Source: Planctomycetota bacterium
Lineage (GTDB): Bacteria; Planctomycetota; Phycisphaerae; Sedimentisphaerales; Anaerobacaceae
Assembly: GCA_022566315.1 (NCBI GenBank)
Contig: JADFJC010000030.1
Coordinates: forward strand, 1-32,024
Direction: 5' to 3'
DNA length: 32,024 bases
The translations under genes and the position numbers were made by a program. Of this stretch, positions 8,279 to 15,395 are shown one piece after another. The notes under the pieces were generated by a model. The model searched no databases, had not been told where the DNA came from, and saw only the letters and a list, made by a program, of their open reading frames with translations. Numbering within the stretch: position 1 is the stretch's first letter; every line of letters begins with the position of its first letter.

Positions 8279-10417
8279 CTATGTTTTGTTTACTAACTGT
8301 GTTTCGTACAAGCTCTGGTACAATGAGCAGGTTTGTATAAGCTCATCGTGCTGACCCTGAGCGATAATTCGGCCATCATCCATTACCACTATCACATCTG
8401 CCGTAATAACGGTGCTGAACCTGTGGGCTATTATGAAGGTGGTCCTGTCCTGCATGATTTCCTCGATGGCTTTGTGAATTTTCGCTTCACTGTCGGCGTC
8501 AATCTGACTTGTTGCCTCGTCGAAAATCAGGATGGCGGGATTCTTCAAAATCGCTCTTGCTATGACAATTCTTTGCAGTTGCCCGCCACTAAGGCCGGAA
8601 CCCTGCTCGCCGATGATTGTCTCATAGCCGTCGGGCAGAGGAGAAATAAATTCGTGGGCAAACGCACGCTTGGATGCTGCAATTATTTCTTCTCTGGTTG
8701 CGCCTGGCTTACCATAAGCGATATTTGCAGCTACTGTATCATTGAATGTTACGACATTTTGCGTAACCATTCCAATCTGACTTCGCAGACTAAATAGTGT
8801 TGCGTCGTGAATGTCCTTGCCGTCAATCAATATCCGGCCGGCATCCGGGTCATAAAATCTCGGTATCAAATTTACTAATGTCGTTTTGCCCGAGCCATTA
8901 GGCCCTACTATTGCAACATTGTGCCCTGCTTCTACCGAAAGGTTGATTCCTTTTAATACGAGGTTGTCTGAGCCCGGATAAGTAAATGCGATGTCCCTGA
9001 ATTCGATTTTATTTTTCAAAGGTGCAATTTCAAAAGCGTCCGGCCTTTCCACTTCCGGCTGCCGGTCGATTATGGAATAAACACGCTCTGACGCGGCGTT
9101 TGCCTGTTGAATCTTGTTCCACACACTACTCGTCCGCCGCACCGAGTCCGCTGCTCCACCCAAACAAAAACACAGAGCGAAAAAGTCGGGCGGCTGCATC
9201 GTTCCTCCAAAAACCCACTGCGCACCAAATATCAACCCAACAGACCCCGCTATCATTCCAAGAGTCTCAAGTATCGGACCTGTTGCGGCGTCGATCTTCG
9301 CAATCCTGAATTGCTGCTTCAATAATTTTCGGTTGATCTCCTGAAAAATTCCGTGCTCATACTCTTGTTGGTTGTACACTTTTACCACCCGTACCGCACC
9401 AATTGCCTCTCCCAGTTTGCCCAACATCTTCGCCCAGCTCTCAAGAGATCTTTTCGTAACACGCCTTATCTTCTTGCCAAGCTTGGCTAAAATAAACAAC
9501 GATATCGGTGTCCCGCACAGAAATATCAGCGTTAAATTACGGTCATACAGCATCGCCACACAAATAAGCCCCAATGCCTTCAAAGGCTCGCGAAGTGCTT
9601 TGCCGAGCAAAACCTTCAGCCCGACACCGATCGCTCCAGTATCTCGGACCAACCGACTGACCGTATCGCTCGGGCCTTCACTGGCGAAAAAGCTTACCGG
9701 AATCTCAAGGGAGTGTTTAAAAGCATCTTCCCGCAAATGGGCCAGGGAGGTATGAACAACCTTGCTGGCCGTGTAATCCTGGTAAAATCGGGCCATACAT
9801 CGCATCATTGTAACAACCGCCATCAAGAGTATAATAAATACCACAGCGTTTTTCTTATTCTCTCTGGTCTGCTCTTCTGGTATGAATCTAAGAAGCCTTT
9901 GCGCATAATTGGCATAGAATGGCTTTTTACCGCAATAAAGTTTCTGATCCGGCATGAACTCGTCGAGTCTGCGGTATTGAACCACTATGGACTTGACATT
10001 TGATATGGTGGCCAGCTCCTCAAGGAGTTTGCTCGACGGTATCTTATCTCTGTTTTCGTTGATTACACTGCTGCCGGCCCCGACAATCTGGTCTTGCTGT
10101 CTAAGACCGGCCTGGTCGGCAAAGCTGTTCTTCTTAACGCTGGCAATGCGCAAATAATAGGCCACATCGGGATTATTTGGGTCGGAAAGTTCAGTGCTAT
10201 CCGGCACATAAAAGCTGATCCCGTAGCGGTGCTCGCTAATCTTCCTGTCCATCCACCCGTGCAGTCCCTCTGCACCCATCATCACCGTCAAAAGTGGAGA
10301 GATAGTCCCGAAACTCAAGCCATAAAGAACGCTGATTAAAAATACACTGCAAGCAATCGTTACCAGTCTGTGCCATTGTGGCCAGACATACTTGAATACT
10401 CGCTTAAAAGCCTTCAT
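8279..10417 (-). CDS. MsbA-like ABC exporter (fused permease and ATPase) with inserted PDZ-like domain
   Basis: This 712-residue half-transporter resembles lipid A or lipid-linked glycan flippases. Segment 1 is at about residues 18-46; segment 2 begins near 191. The ATPase domain has Walker A GPNGSGKTTLV, Q-loop VTQNVVTF, signature LSGGQLQR, Walker B AILIFDEATSQID and H-loop IIAHRFST. The unusual part is about 140 residues between segments 1 and 2, where typical MsbA has a short loop; residues about 86-150 (YYLRIASVKKNSFADQAGLRQQDQIV and onward) have the pattern of a PDZ domain, with a hydrophobic strand, an Ala-Gly-Leu turn and a D-x-I strand. This part would lie in the periplasm. The ATG at 10417 has GGAG 11 bases upstream. 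Confidence 0.9.
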   Translation of the reverse strand: MKAFKRVFKYVWPQWHRLVTIACSVFLISVLYGLSFGTISPLLTVMMGAEGLHGWMDRKISEHRYGISFYVPDSTELSDPNNPDVAYYLRIASVKKNSFADQAGLRQQDQIVGAGSSVINENRDKIPSSKLLEELATISNVKSIVVQYRRLDEFMPDQKLYCGKKPFYANYAQRLLRFIPEEQTRENKKNAVVFIILLMAVVTMMRCMARFYQDYTASKVVHTSLAHLREDAFKHSLEIPVSFFASEGPSDTVSRLVRDTGAIGVGLKVLLGKALREPLKALGLICVAMLYDRNLTLIFLCGTPISLFILAKLGKKIRRVTKRSLESWAKMLGKLGEAIGAVRVVKVYNQQEYEHGIFQEINRKLLKQQFRIAKIDAATGPILETLGMIAGSVGLIFGAQWVFGGTMQPPDFFALCFCLGGAADSVRRTSSVWNKIQQANAASERVYSIIDRQPEVERPDAFEIAPLKNKIEFRDIAFTYPGSDNLVLKGINLSVEAGHNVAIVGPNGSGKTTLVNLIPRFYDPDAGRILIDGKDIHDATLFSLRSQIGMVTQNVVTFNDTVAANIAYGKPGATREEIIAASKRAFAHEFISPLPDGYETIIGEQGSGLSGGQLQRIVIARAILKNPAILIFDEATSQIDADSEAKIHKAIEEIMQDRTTFIIAHRFSTVITADVIVVMDDGRIIAQGQHDELIQTCSLYQSLYETQLVNKT

Positions 10418-10582
10418 TCGACAGATTACTCCAATATAGCGTATAGTTTTCTTCTATACGCTGTCTGCTACCGTTTACAACCCAGGTACACTAACAAACT
10501 TGGACCCGCCGGTCAAATCTAAAGACTGTTGACTGCCAATATCATTTCTGTTATCCTGCTCGCTCTTTCAAGGATACTCACA

Positions 10583-11212
10583 ATGAAAATCGACCGTTTA
10601 ATTTTGGGTGCGTATGAAACCAACTGCTATGTCCTTCGCAGCAGTGAGGCCGCAAAAGATTGTCTGCTTGTTGACGCCGGCCTGGGGGCAGGTAAGTTAA
10701 TCAAATTCCTTCAAGAACATAAATTAAATCCTGTTGCGGTGGTCCTCACTCACGGCCACATAGACCACATTGAAGGCGTAGCTGCACTGCGAGCTGAGTT
10801 TCCAGATATAAAAGTTCATATCCATAAGCTCGACGCCGAAATGCTCACAGAGCCTCAGACCAATCTATCCGCCATGACAGGAGTGTCCTTCAGCATCGAA
10901 CCGACGGATTTTTCCTTAGAAGAGCAAAGCGTAATCGCCCAGGCCGGCGTAAAGCTTAGCGTGCTTCATATTCCCGGCCATACGCCGGGCGGTATCTGCC
11001 TGTATTCGAGGGATGAGGCGATTGTCTTTACGGATGATACGTTGTTTGCCGACTCAATTGGGCGAACAGACTTTCCGAATGGTAGTATGGAACAATTATT
11101 AAAGAGCATAAGGGAAAAACTCTTTACCCTGCCTGACGATACAAAAGTCTATCCCGGCCACGGCCCAATTACCACAATAGCCGAAGAAAAAGCACACAAT
11201 CCCTTCTTCTAA
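10583..11212 (+). CDS. GloB-like metallo-beta-lactamase-fold hydrolase
   Basis: This 209-residue protein carries the family's metal-binding motifs: THGHIDHIEG (HxHxDH), IPGHTPGG, the metal-bridging Asp in FTDDTLFADSIGRTDFPNGS, and YPGHGP. Members are thiolesterases of the glyoxalase II type or persulfide dioxygenase-like enzymes; the short length and IGRTDFPNGS fit the small bacterial GloB-like group without the C-terminal substrate-binding domain of classical glyoxalase II. I chose the ATG at 10583, with AAGGA nine bases upstream, instead of a non-ATG start at 10529. It diverges from the exporter gene. Substrate unknown. Confidence 0.9.
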   Translation: MKIDRLILGAYETNCYVLRSSEAAKDCLLVDAGLGAGKLIKFLQEHKLNPVAVVLTHGHIDHIEGVAALRAEFPDIKVHIHKLDAEMLTEPQTNLSAMTGVSFSIEPTDFSLEEQSVIAQAGVKLSVLHIPGHTPGGICLYSRDEAIVFTDDTLFADSIGRTDFPNGSMEQLLKSIREKLFTLPDDTKVYPGHGPITTIAEEKAHNPFF

Positions 11213-11418
11213 CAACCCTTCTATATGTCATGGCAATCTCAAAACTTTTTACCTTCGCCCCTTCATATTTGGGTTTTTTGCCTGACGGCAAGGCAGCTAA
11301 TTTGGTATAAGTAAGATTGCCAAGTGAGTATTTTTGCATTTCAGGTAACAAATAAATACTGGACGTTGGTAGGAAGAAGGTAGTATCAAGTCGTAAACCT
11401 AAATTGTCTTAACTTTCT

Positions 11419-11736
11419 TTGAACCGCGATTTTCGTTATCAGCTAACAGCGATAGGTGCTCCTGGACCGAACCTTTACATCGCCGAAAAGATTTCCGACA
11501 ACCGTTTCAAGATTGCCGGCGGAAAAGCCGGTATGGAAATCTCCTGGCAGGTAACCGGCATCAGGCATGACCCTTATGCAGTGGCAAATCGCATAGCGGT
11601 CGAGGAAGTCAAGCCCGCCGAAGAGCGCGGCTACTATCTGCACCCGAAGGCCTATGGTCTGCCCGAAGAAAAAGGTATAGAGACCGTACGTAACCCGCTA
11701 TCTTCTCCGCAAATCCGCAAATTGGCGAAAAAGTAG
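11419..11736 (+). pseudogene. C-terminal remnant of a large surface/tail-fibre-like protein
   Basis: The 105-residue frame contains YQLTAIGAPGPNLYIAEKI, FKIAGGKAGMEISWQVTGIR and RGYYLHPKAYGLPEEKGIE. From memory these match the conserved C-terminal end of long repetitive, often peptidase-S74-like or collagen-like exported proteins in planctomycetes and related bacteria. Here the end stands alone: the only start is a TTG with no ribosome binding site, and I see no upstream coding part. I read it as the remnant of a deleted gene. A short free-standing gene is possible but less likely. Confidence 0.55.
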
Positions 11737-11766
11737 TCGTCGCCGACACGACGATGACTTGTTTAG

Positions 11767-11787
11767 CCCCCACCCCTGTGGTGGGGG
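11767..11787 (+). terminator. GC-rich hairpin, possible terminator of the remnant gene
   Basis: A perfect 8-bp stem CCCCCACC (11767-11774) / GGTGGGGG (11780-11787) with a 5-base loop lies 31 bases after the remnant's stop. It is followed by TCGTTTAG, which is a poor T run, so function is uncertain. Confidence 0.35.
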
Positions 11788-11943
11788 TCGTTTAGCCGTC
11801 GCCGGCACGGCAACGGTGGCGGAATTTTAATTTACGATTTTACCATTGACTATTTACGATTGTGTATGAGGTCCTTCGCGGAGTTTACCCTTGAACGAAG
11901 TGAAGGGCTCAGGATGACTTTTAATTGATTCCGCCCAAAGACA

Positions 11944-11990
11944 GCGGATCTGCGATATTTATTCCGCCACAGGCGGATCTGCGATATTTA
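11944..11990 (+). repeat. 18-bp direct repeat flanking a small palindrome
   Basis: GCGGATCTGCGATATTTA occurs at 11944-11961 and 11973-11990, with a period of 29. The palindrome TCCGCC-ACA-GGCGGA begins in the spacer and overlaps the second copy. Confidence 0.8.
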
Positions 11991-12034
11991 CTATTTTTAG
12001 GGACTACTGCGGTTACGCAAGTGCAGGTAATTCG

Positions 12035-12067
12035 GGGCCTATACCGATTCGGTATAGGCCCTTTTTT
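12035..12067 (+). terminator. Strong intrinsic terminator
   Basis: A perfect 12-bp stem GGGCCTATACCG / CGGTATAGGCCC with a 3-base loop (ATT) is followed by TTTTTT. It is oriented for plus-strand transcripts. The nearest upstream plus gene piece is the remnant ending at 11736, so it ends either that old transcript or an unrecognised RNA. Confidence 0.85.
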
Positions 12068-12255
12068 AATTGGCTATTGACTATTTCGAAGCTAAACGGG
12101 AAAATAAATATCCAAATAAATCCGGCGGGAAAATATAAAATAAATTGAAGAAAATGAGTGGCTGTGGTGTATATTACTGTGGGAATGGAGTTTTTGGGCT
12201 GAGTTGAGAGAGCCTGTATTGGAGCCAGAGTGGATAGATTAAAAGGAGCAACTTT

Positions 12256-12354
12256 ATGGCAGTTGTAGTTAAACACATTGAATCAGGGGAAAAATACATT
12301 TTGTTAGGAACAGGTTTTGGGGCTTTCAAGGCCACAAGGACGGTGGTTTTATGA
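12256..12354 (+). CDS. Small 32-residue ORF coupled to the radical SAM gene
   Basis: An ATG at 12256 with an excellent ribosome binding site (AAAAGGAG, eight bases upstream) opens a 32-codon frame beginning MAVVVKHIESGEKYILLGTG and ending KATRTVVL. Its stop overlaps the ATG of the next gene as ATGA at 12351-12354, the mark of translational coupling. From memory the N-terminus resembles small conserved planctomycete proteins of about 70-90 residues; here it would be cut short. It could be a truncated relative, a leader peptide, or a peptide partner of the radical SAM enzyme; I cannot decide. That it is translated seems likely. Confidence 0.6.
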   Translation: MAVVVKHIESGEKYILLGTGFGAFKATRTVVL

Positions 12355-13490
12355 TTGGGATTATCTGCAAGCCTAATACGCGGGAGAAGTTAGAGATACT
12401 CAGCGCCGATGCGCAGTATGATTTGGCGTGTGCGTGCGGTACGAGCAAAGATGAACATAGACAGCGAAGCAGTGACGGCAAATGGATATATCCGGTAACA
12501 CTTCCAAATGGAGGGAAAAGTGTCCTGTTCAAAACGCTTATTTCAAATGTGTGCACAAATGATTGCAAGTACTGTCCGCTCAGAGAGCAAATGGACGTCC
12601 GCCGGTGCAGTCTTAGTCCGGCCGAGACTGCGAAGATATTTCTGGACTATTATAATCAGCGAAAAGTTTTTGGGCTGTTTCTAAGTTCGGGCGTCTTAGG
12701 CTCGGCTGATGCGACAATGGACAAACTCAACGGCGTCGCAAGATTACTGCGAAAAAAACACGGATTTAGAGGGTACATTCATTTAAAGATTATTCCGGGA
12801 GCGAGCGATGCAGCTATAGAAGAGGCGCTTTTCTTGTCCAGCGCAGTCTCACTGAATATTGAGACGCCGGGCGAAAAGAGACTGGCAAAAGTATCAAAGA
12901 AGAAAAGATATATTCAGGATATTATCGAGCCAATCAAACTCATCAGCAGACTGACTGGACGCGGTGCGAAATACGAAAGGGTCAAGCAGACAACACAATT
13001 TATCGTGGGTGCCGCCGGTGAACCAGATGCGGAAATTGTGAAGTATATGTACGGGCTGTACGAGCGGCTGAAGATGCACAGAGTATATTTCAGCGCTTAT
13101 CAAAAGGGATTGGGTGACGAGTCTATAGCTGGTGAACAGGCCGGCCGGGAAAGACCAACGGATATTCTTATGCGGGAACATCGGCTGTACCAGGTGGATT
13201 TCCTGCTTCGCAAGTACGGCTTCAAGGAATCAGACATTGTTTTCGAAAAGAACGAGAATTTGTCTTTAACTATCGACCCGAAAGAAGTGTGGGCAAGGAG
13301 ACATCCAGAAGTGTTTCCGATGAATATAAATCGGGCATCGAGGTTTGCGCTATTGCGAGTGCCCGGGCTTGGGCCGATAACAGTCAAGCGTATTCTGGAA
13401 CAGCGGAAAGCCGGTAGAATAAGCCGTATCGAAAACGTGGGCAAGGTAGGCGTCAGGCTGGAAAAAGCAAGCAAATACCTGACCTTTTGA
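12351..13490 (+). CDS. Radical SAM protein of the putative DNA modification/repair type, with C-terminal helix-hairpin-helix
   Basis: The 379-residue protein has the 4Fe-4S motif CTNDCKYC (CxxxCxxC, about residue 68) preceded by KTLISNVCTNDC, and SGVLGSADATMDKL and HLKIIPGASDAAIEEA that match, as I recall, the TIGR03916-type family. The end (RVPGLGPITVKRILEQRKAG and IENVGKVG) is a helix-hairpin-helix that would bind DNA. The N-terminal EKLEILSADAQYDLACACG is also typical. In many genomes the partner is a uracil-DNA-glycosylase-like protein next door; none is present here. The ATG at 12351 overlaps the 32-residue ORF. Biochemical activity is not established for the family. Confidence 0.85.
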   Translation: MIGIICKPNTREKLEILSADAQYDLACACGTSKDEHRQRSSDGKWIYPVTLPNGGKSVLFKTLISNVCTNDCKYCPLREQMDVRRCSLSPAETAKIFLDYYNQRKVFGLFLSSGVLGSADATMDKLNGVARLLRKKHGFRGYIHLKIIPGASDAAIEEALFLSSAVSLNIETPGEKRLAKVSKKKRYIQDIIEPIKLISRLTGRGAKYERVKQTTQFIVGAAGEPDAEIVKYMYGLYERLKMHRVYFSAYQKGLGDESIAGEQAGRERPTDILMREHRLYQVDFLLRKYGFKESDIVFEKNENLSLTIDPKEVWARRHPEVFPMNINRASRFALLRVPGLGPITVKRILEQRKAGRISRIENVGKVGVRLEKASKYLTF

Positions 13491-13641
13491 GACCTGTTTT
13501 CGGAGGAGAGTTCGGCTTTCAATTCACATTGCATATCTGATATCCTTTGCTGGTGCTCAGGATGACAATCCAACAATGAGACTCCGGGCTAAGTATTTGG
13601 GAAAATTTGTTGCAATTTTTGGTAATGTCGGTTAGTATCCA

Positions 13642-13714
13642 GCACCTATTGAAGCAAGGCAGGTAGCAATAGCTCTGTTGGGGTAGTGATTCGTCAACTT
13701 CGAGCAATAGGTGC
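13642..13714 (+). promoter_or_regulatory. Inverted repeat covering the ribosome binding site of the next gene
   Basis: GCACCTATTG (13642-13651) and CAATAGGTGC (13705-13714) are perfect 10-base complements 53 bases apart. The right arm contains AGGTG, the likely ribosome binding site of the gene starting at 13718, so an RNA stem would hide it. It may be a translation switch or a coincidence. Confidence 0.35.
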
Positions 13715-13717
13715 GGG

Positions 13718-14014
13718 ATGGATGAGCCGAGCGAAAATAGCGATAAAGGTGATAAAACGAGCGTCAGCAAGGTCGTGAGCGATTTTGTCGCCGGCTTAAG
13801 CGACGAGCATCGTATGCTGGTCATTCTCAAAGCACAATTGTACGATGGGACATGGGAGCCGATGCTCGATGACCTAAAAAACCGCTTAGTGGGTAAGCCG
13901 TATATATTTAAACTGATAAATCGAATAAAAGATGATGTCGAGCGCATCGGCCAGATGCAGAAATTCGAAAAGGAAAATAATGTCGATTTGGCTGACTATG
14001 TCGAACTACCGTAA
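13718..14014 (+). CDS. Small hypothetical acidic protein
   Basis: I do not recognise this 98-residue protein. It is soluble, without signal or membrane segment, with a charged N-terminus (MDEPSENSDKGDK) and a mostly helical predicted body (SKVVSDFVAGLSDEHRMLVILKAQLYDG and LKNRLVGKPYIFKLINRIKDDVERI). An AGGTGCGGG stretch directly upstream supports the ATG at 13718. It lies 25 bases before the PQQ-repeat gene, so they probably form an operon. Confidence 0.65.
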   Translation: MDEPSENSDKGDKTSVSKVVSDFVAGLSDEHRMLVILKAQLYDGTWEPMLDDLKNRLVGKPYIFKLINRIKDDVERIGQMQKFEKENNVDLADYVELP

Positions 14015-14045
14015 AAGTAAGGGTCTTTTGTGAGGGTTTATGAAA

Positions 14046-15260
14046 ATGGAAAGAATGTTGAAAAGCAAAACAGACTCCAGATTCCAGACTTCAGACTCCA
14101 GACCAAGGTCTTGTGTCTTTTGTCTTGGGTCTTGGGTCGTGTGTCTTTTACTCTTTGCTATTGTGCAGTCCTATGGACTCCTTGCGGAGAACAGCTTTGC
14201 AGGGTTCCCGCAAGACGTGGTCCCAGTAGAAGGTAGCTCGCAATGGCTTGTTTCACCGAAGCTGCTCGAACACGCCAAGTTGGAAATATTGTGGGAAAAA
14301 CCACTGCCGATTAAAAAGGATGAGAGTTTAGAGCAACTGCTTATCCTCGATAACCGTGTCTATGCAATTTCGGACCGGAATTATACCGTTTCCCTGAACA
14401 GGGAAAACGGAAATATGATATTCGGCAGGGTTGTTGCACCGGACGGCTTGCCGGTCATGGGCTTGAAGCTTTATGACGATGAGCTTATATCGATAACCGG
14501 CACTAAAGTGATTGCGATTGACCCGGACTCGGGGGCTCAGCGAAAGGCCGTAGATGTGGGCTTTAGTATAGTCTGTCCTGCCGTCCGCAACAGTTCGTAT
14601 TTTTACCTGAGCGGAATTGACAAACGATTGCATGCATTGCGCGCCGAAGATATGGTCCAGATTTTCGAAGTTGCCGCTGATAACGAGTCGATGATTACTT
14701 CTATTATCGCTGATGAGAGTTCTGTCATCTTTGCTACCGCGGCGGGCAATGTGATAAGCATTATGCCGAACAAGCCCACGCGGCTGTGGCAATTTGATGC
14801 AGCAGGTGGTATTGCCGGGCCCATCGTCAAAGATGGAATATCGCTGCTTTTCGCCAGTAAGGACACGAACGTTTACAGAGTTGATATAATTGGCTTACCT
14901 TTGAGAAAGCAGCTTGTCTGGAAGTATCAGACGGCCGGGGTACTTGATAAGGCACCTCGTGTTACTCGAGGAGTCGTCTATCAGTATGTCCCCGGGAAAG
15001 GCCTAACGGCGATAGACAAAGGAGACGGCACGCCGTTGTGGTCGGTGCCGGGAGGTGTTGATTTGTTAGCCGAGGACAAGGACAAGGCCTACGTAATTAC
15101 AAAGAACAGAACGCTGGTAGTAATGGACAATGTCAGTGCAAAGAAACTGTACTCGGTTAATTTTGCACAGGTTTCAAGATACGCAGCCAATATAACGGAT
15201 TCAAAAATCTATATCGCTGATGAACGTGGCCGGATCGCCTGCTTACAACCGGTCGAATAG
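14046..15260 (+). CDS. Exported PQQ-type beta-propeller repeat protein (BamB-like)
   Basis: The protein of about 404 residues has an N-terminal hydrophobic segment (WVVCLLLFAIVQSYGLLA) and then repeated four-strand units of the PQQ/WD-like type: VYAISDRNYTVSLNRENGNMI, VIAIDPDSGAQRKAV, LYFYLSG-like strands, and GLTAIDKGDGTPLWSVPGG, ending IYIADERGRIACL. Such propellers are usually scaffolds, as in BamB, or nonenzymatic quinoprotein relatives. I chose the ATG at 14046, nine bases after GAGGG; the ATG at 14040 is only three bases away from it. Residues about 9-34 before the hydrophobic segment are encoded by eleven consecutive degenerate heptamers (14073-14149), so this part of the signal is repeat-derived. 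Confidence 0.75.
   Translation: MERMLKSKTDSRFQTSDSRPRSCVFCLGSWVVCLLLFAIVQSYGLLAENSFAGFPQDVVPVEGSSQWLVSPKLLEHAKLEILWEKPLPIKKDESLEQLLILDNRVYAISDRNYTVSLNRENGNMIFGRVVAPDGLPVMGLKLYDDELISITGTKVIAIDPDSGAQRKAVDVGFSIVCPAVRNSSYFYLSGIDKRLHALRAEDMVQIFEVAADNESMITSIIADESSVIFATAAGNVISIMPNKPTRLWQFDAAGGIAGPIVKDGISLLFASKDTNVYRVDIIGLPLRKQLVWKYQTAGVLDKAPRVTRGVVYQYVPGKGLTAIDKGDGTPLWSVPGGVDLLAEDKDKAYVITKNRTLVVMDNVSAKKLYSVNFAQVSRYAANITDSKIYIADERGRIACLQPVE
14073..14149 (+). repeat. Heptamer tandem repeat (11 units) inside the PQQ gene start
   Basis: Eleven units in perfect 7-base phase: GACTCCA, GATTCCA, GACTTCA, GACTCCA, GACCAAG, GTCTTGT, GTCTTTT, GTCTTGG, GTCTTGG, GTCGTGT, GTCTTTT. The consensus changes from GACTCCA to GTCTTGG through one hybrid unit. 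Total 77 bases, not a multiple of three. Confidence 0.85.
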
Positions 15261-15318
15261 ATTGGTGAGTCGTGAGTAGAATAAGTGAAATAACTCGTGC
15301 CATAGGTAAGTTTGCAGC

Positions 15319-15363
15319 GCCTAAAGTTCCGGACCCCATTATCTACTTTAGCTCACTTTAGGC
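15319..15363 (+). promoter_or_regulatory. Inverted repeat in the purH leader
   Basis: GCCTAAAG (15319-15326) and CTTTAGGC (15356-15363) form an 8-bp stem with a 29-base loop, followed by ACTTTTC, 33 bases before the purH ATG. It could be an attenuator-like element or a mobile palindromic repeat. It does not match a purine riboswitch. Confidence 0.3.
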
Positions 15364-15395
15364 ACTTTTCTGATTACCAAAAGAAAGGAATTTAA

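Larger units (their letters stand above)
11213..12255. other. Intergenic region with gene remnant, repeats and terminator
   Basis: Besides the remnant at 11419-11736, this stretch holds a GC-rich hairpin CCCCCACC/GGTGGGGG (11767-11787), a run of degenerate heptamers of the TTTACGA/TTGACTA type (about 11830-11862), a short CCTTGAACGAAGTGAAGGG element near 11888-11906, an 18-base direct repeat (11944-11961 and 11973-11990) flanking a TCCGCC/GGCGGA palindrome, and a strong terminator at 12035-12067. The combination looks like decayed, repeat-colonised DNA. Confidence 0.6.
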
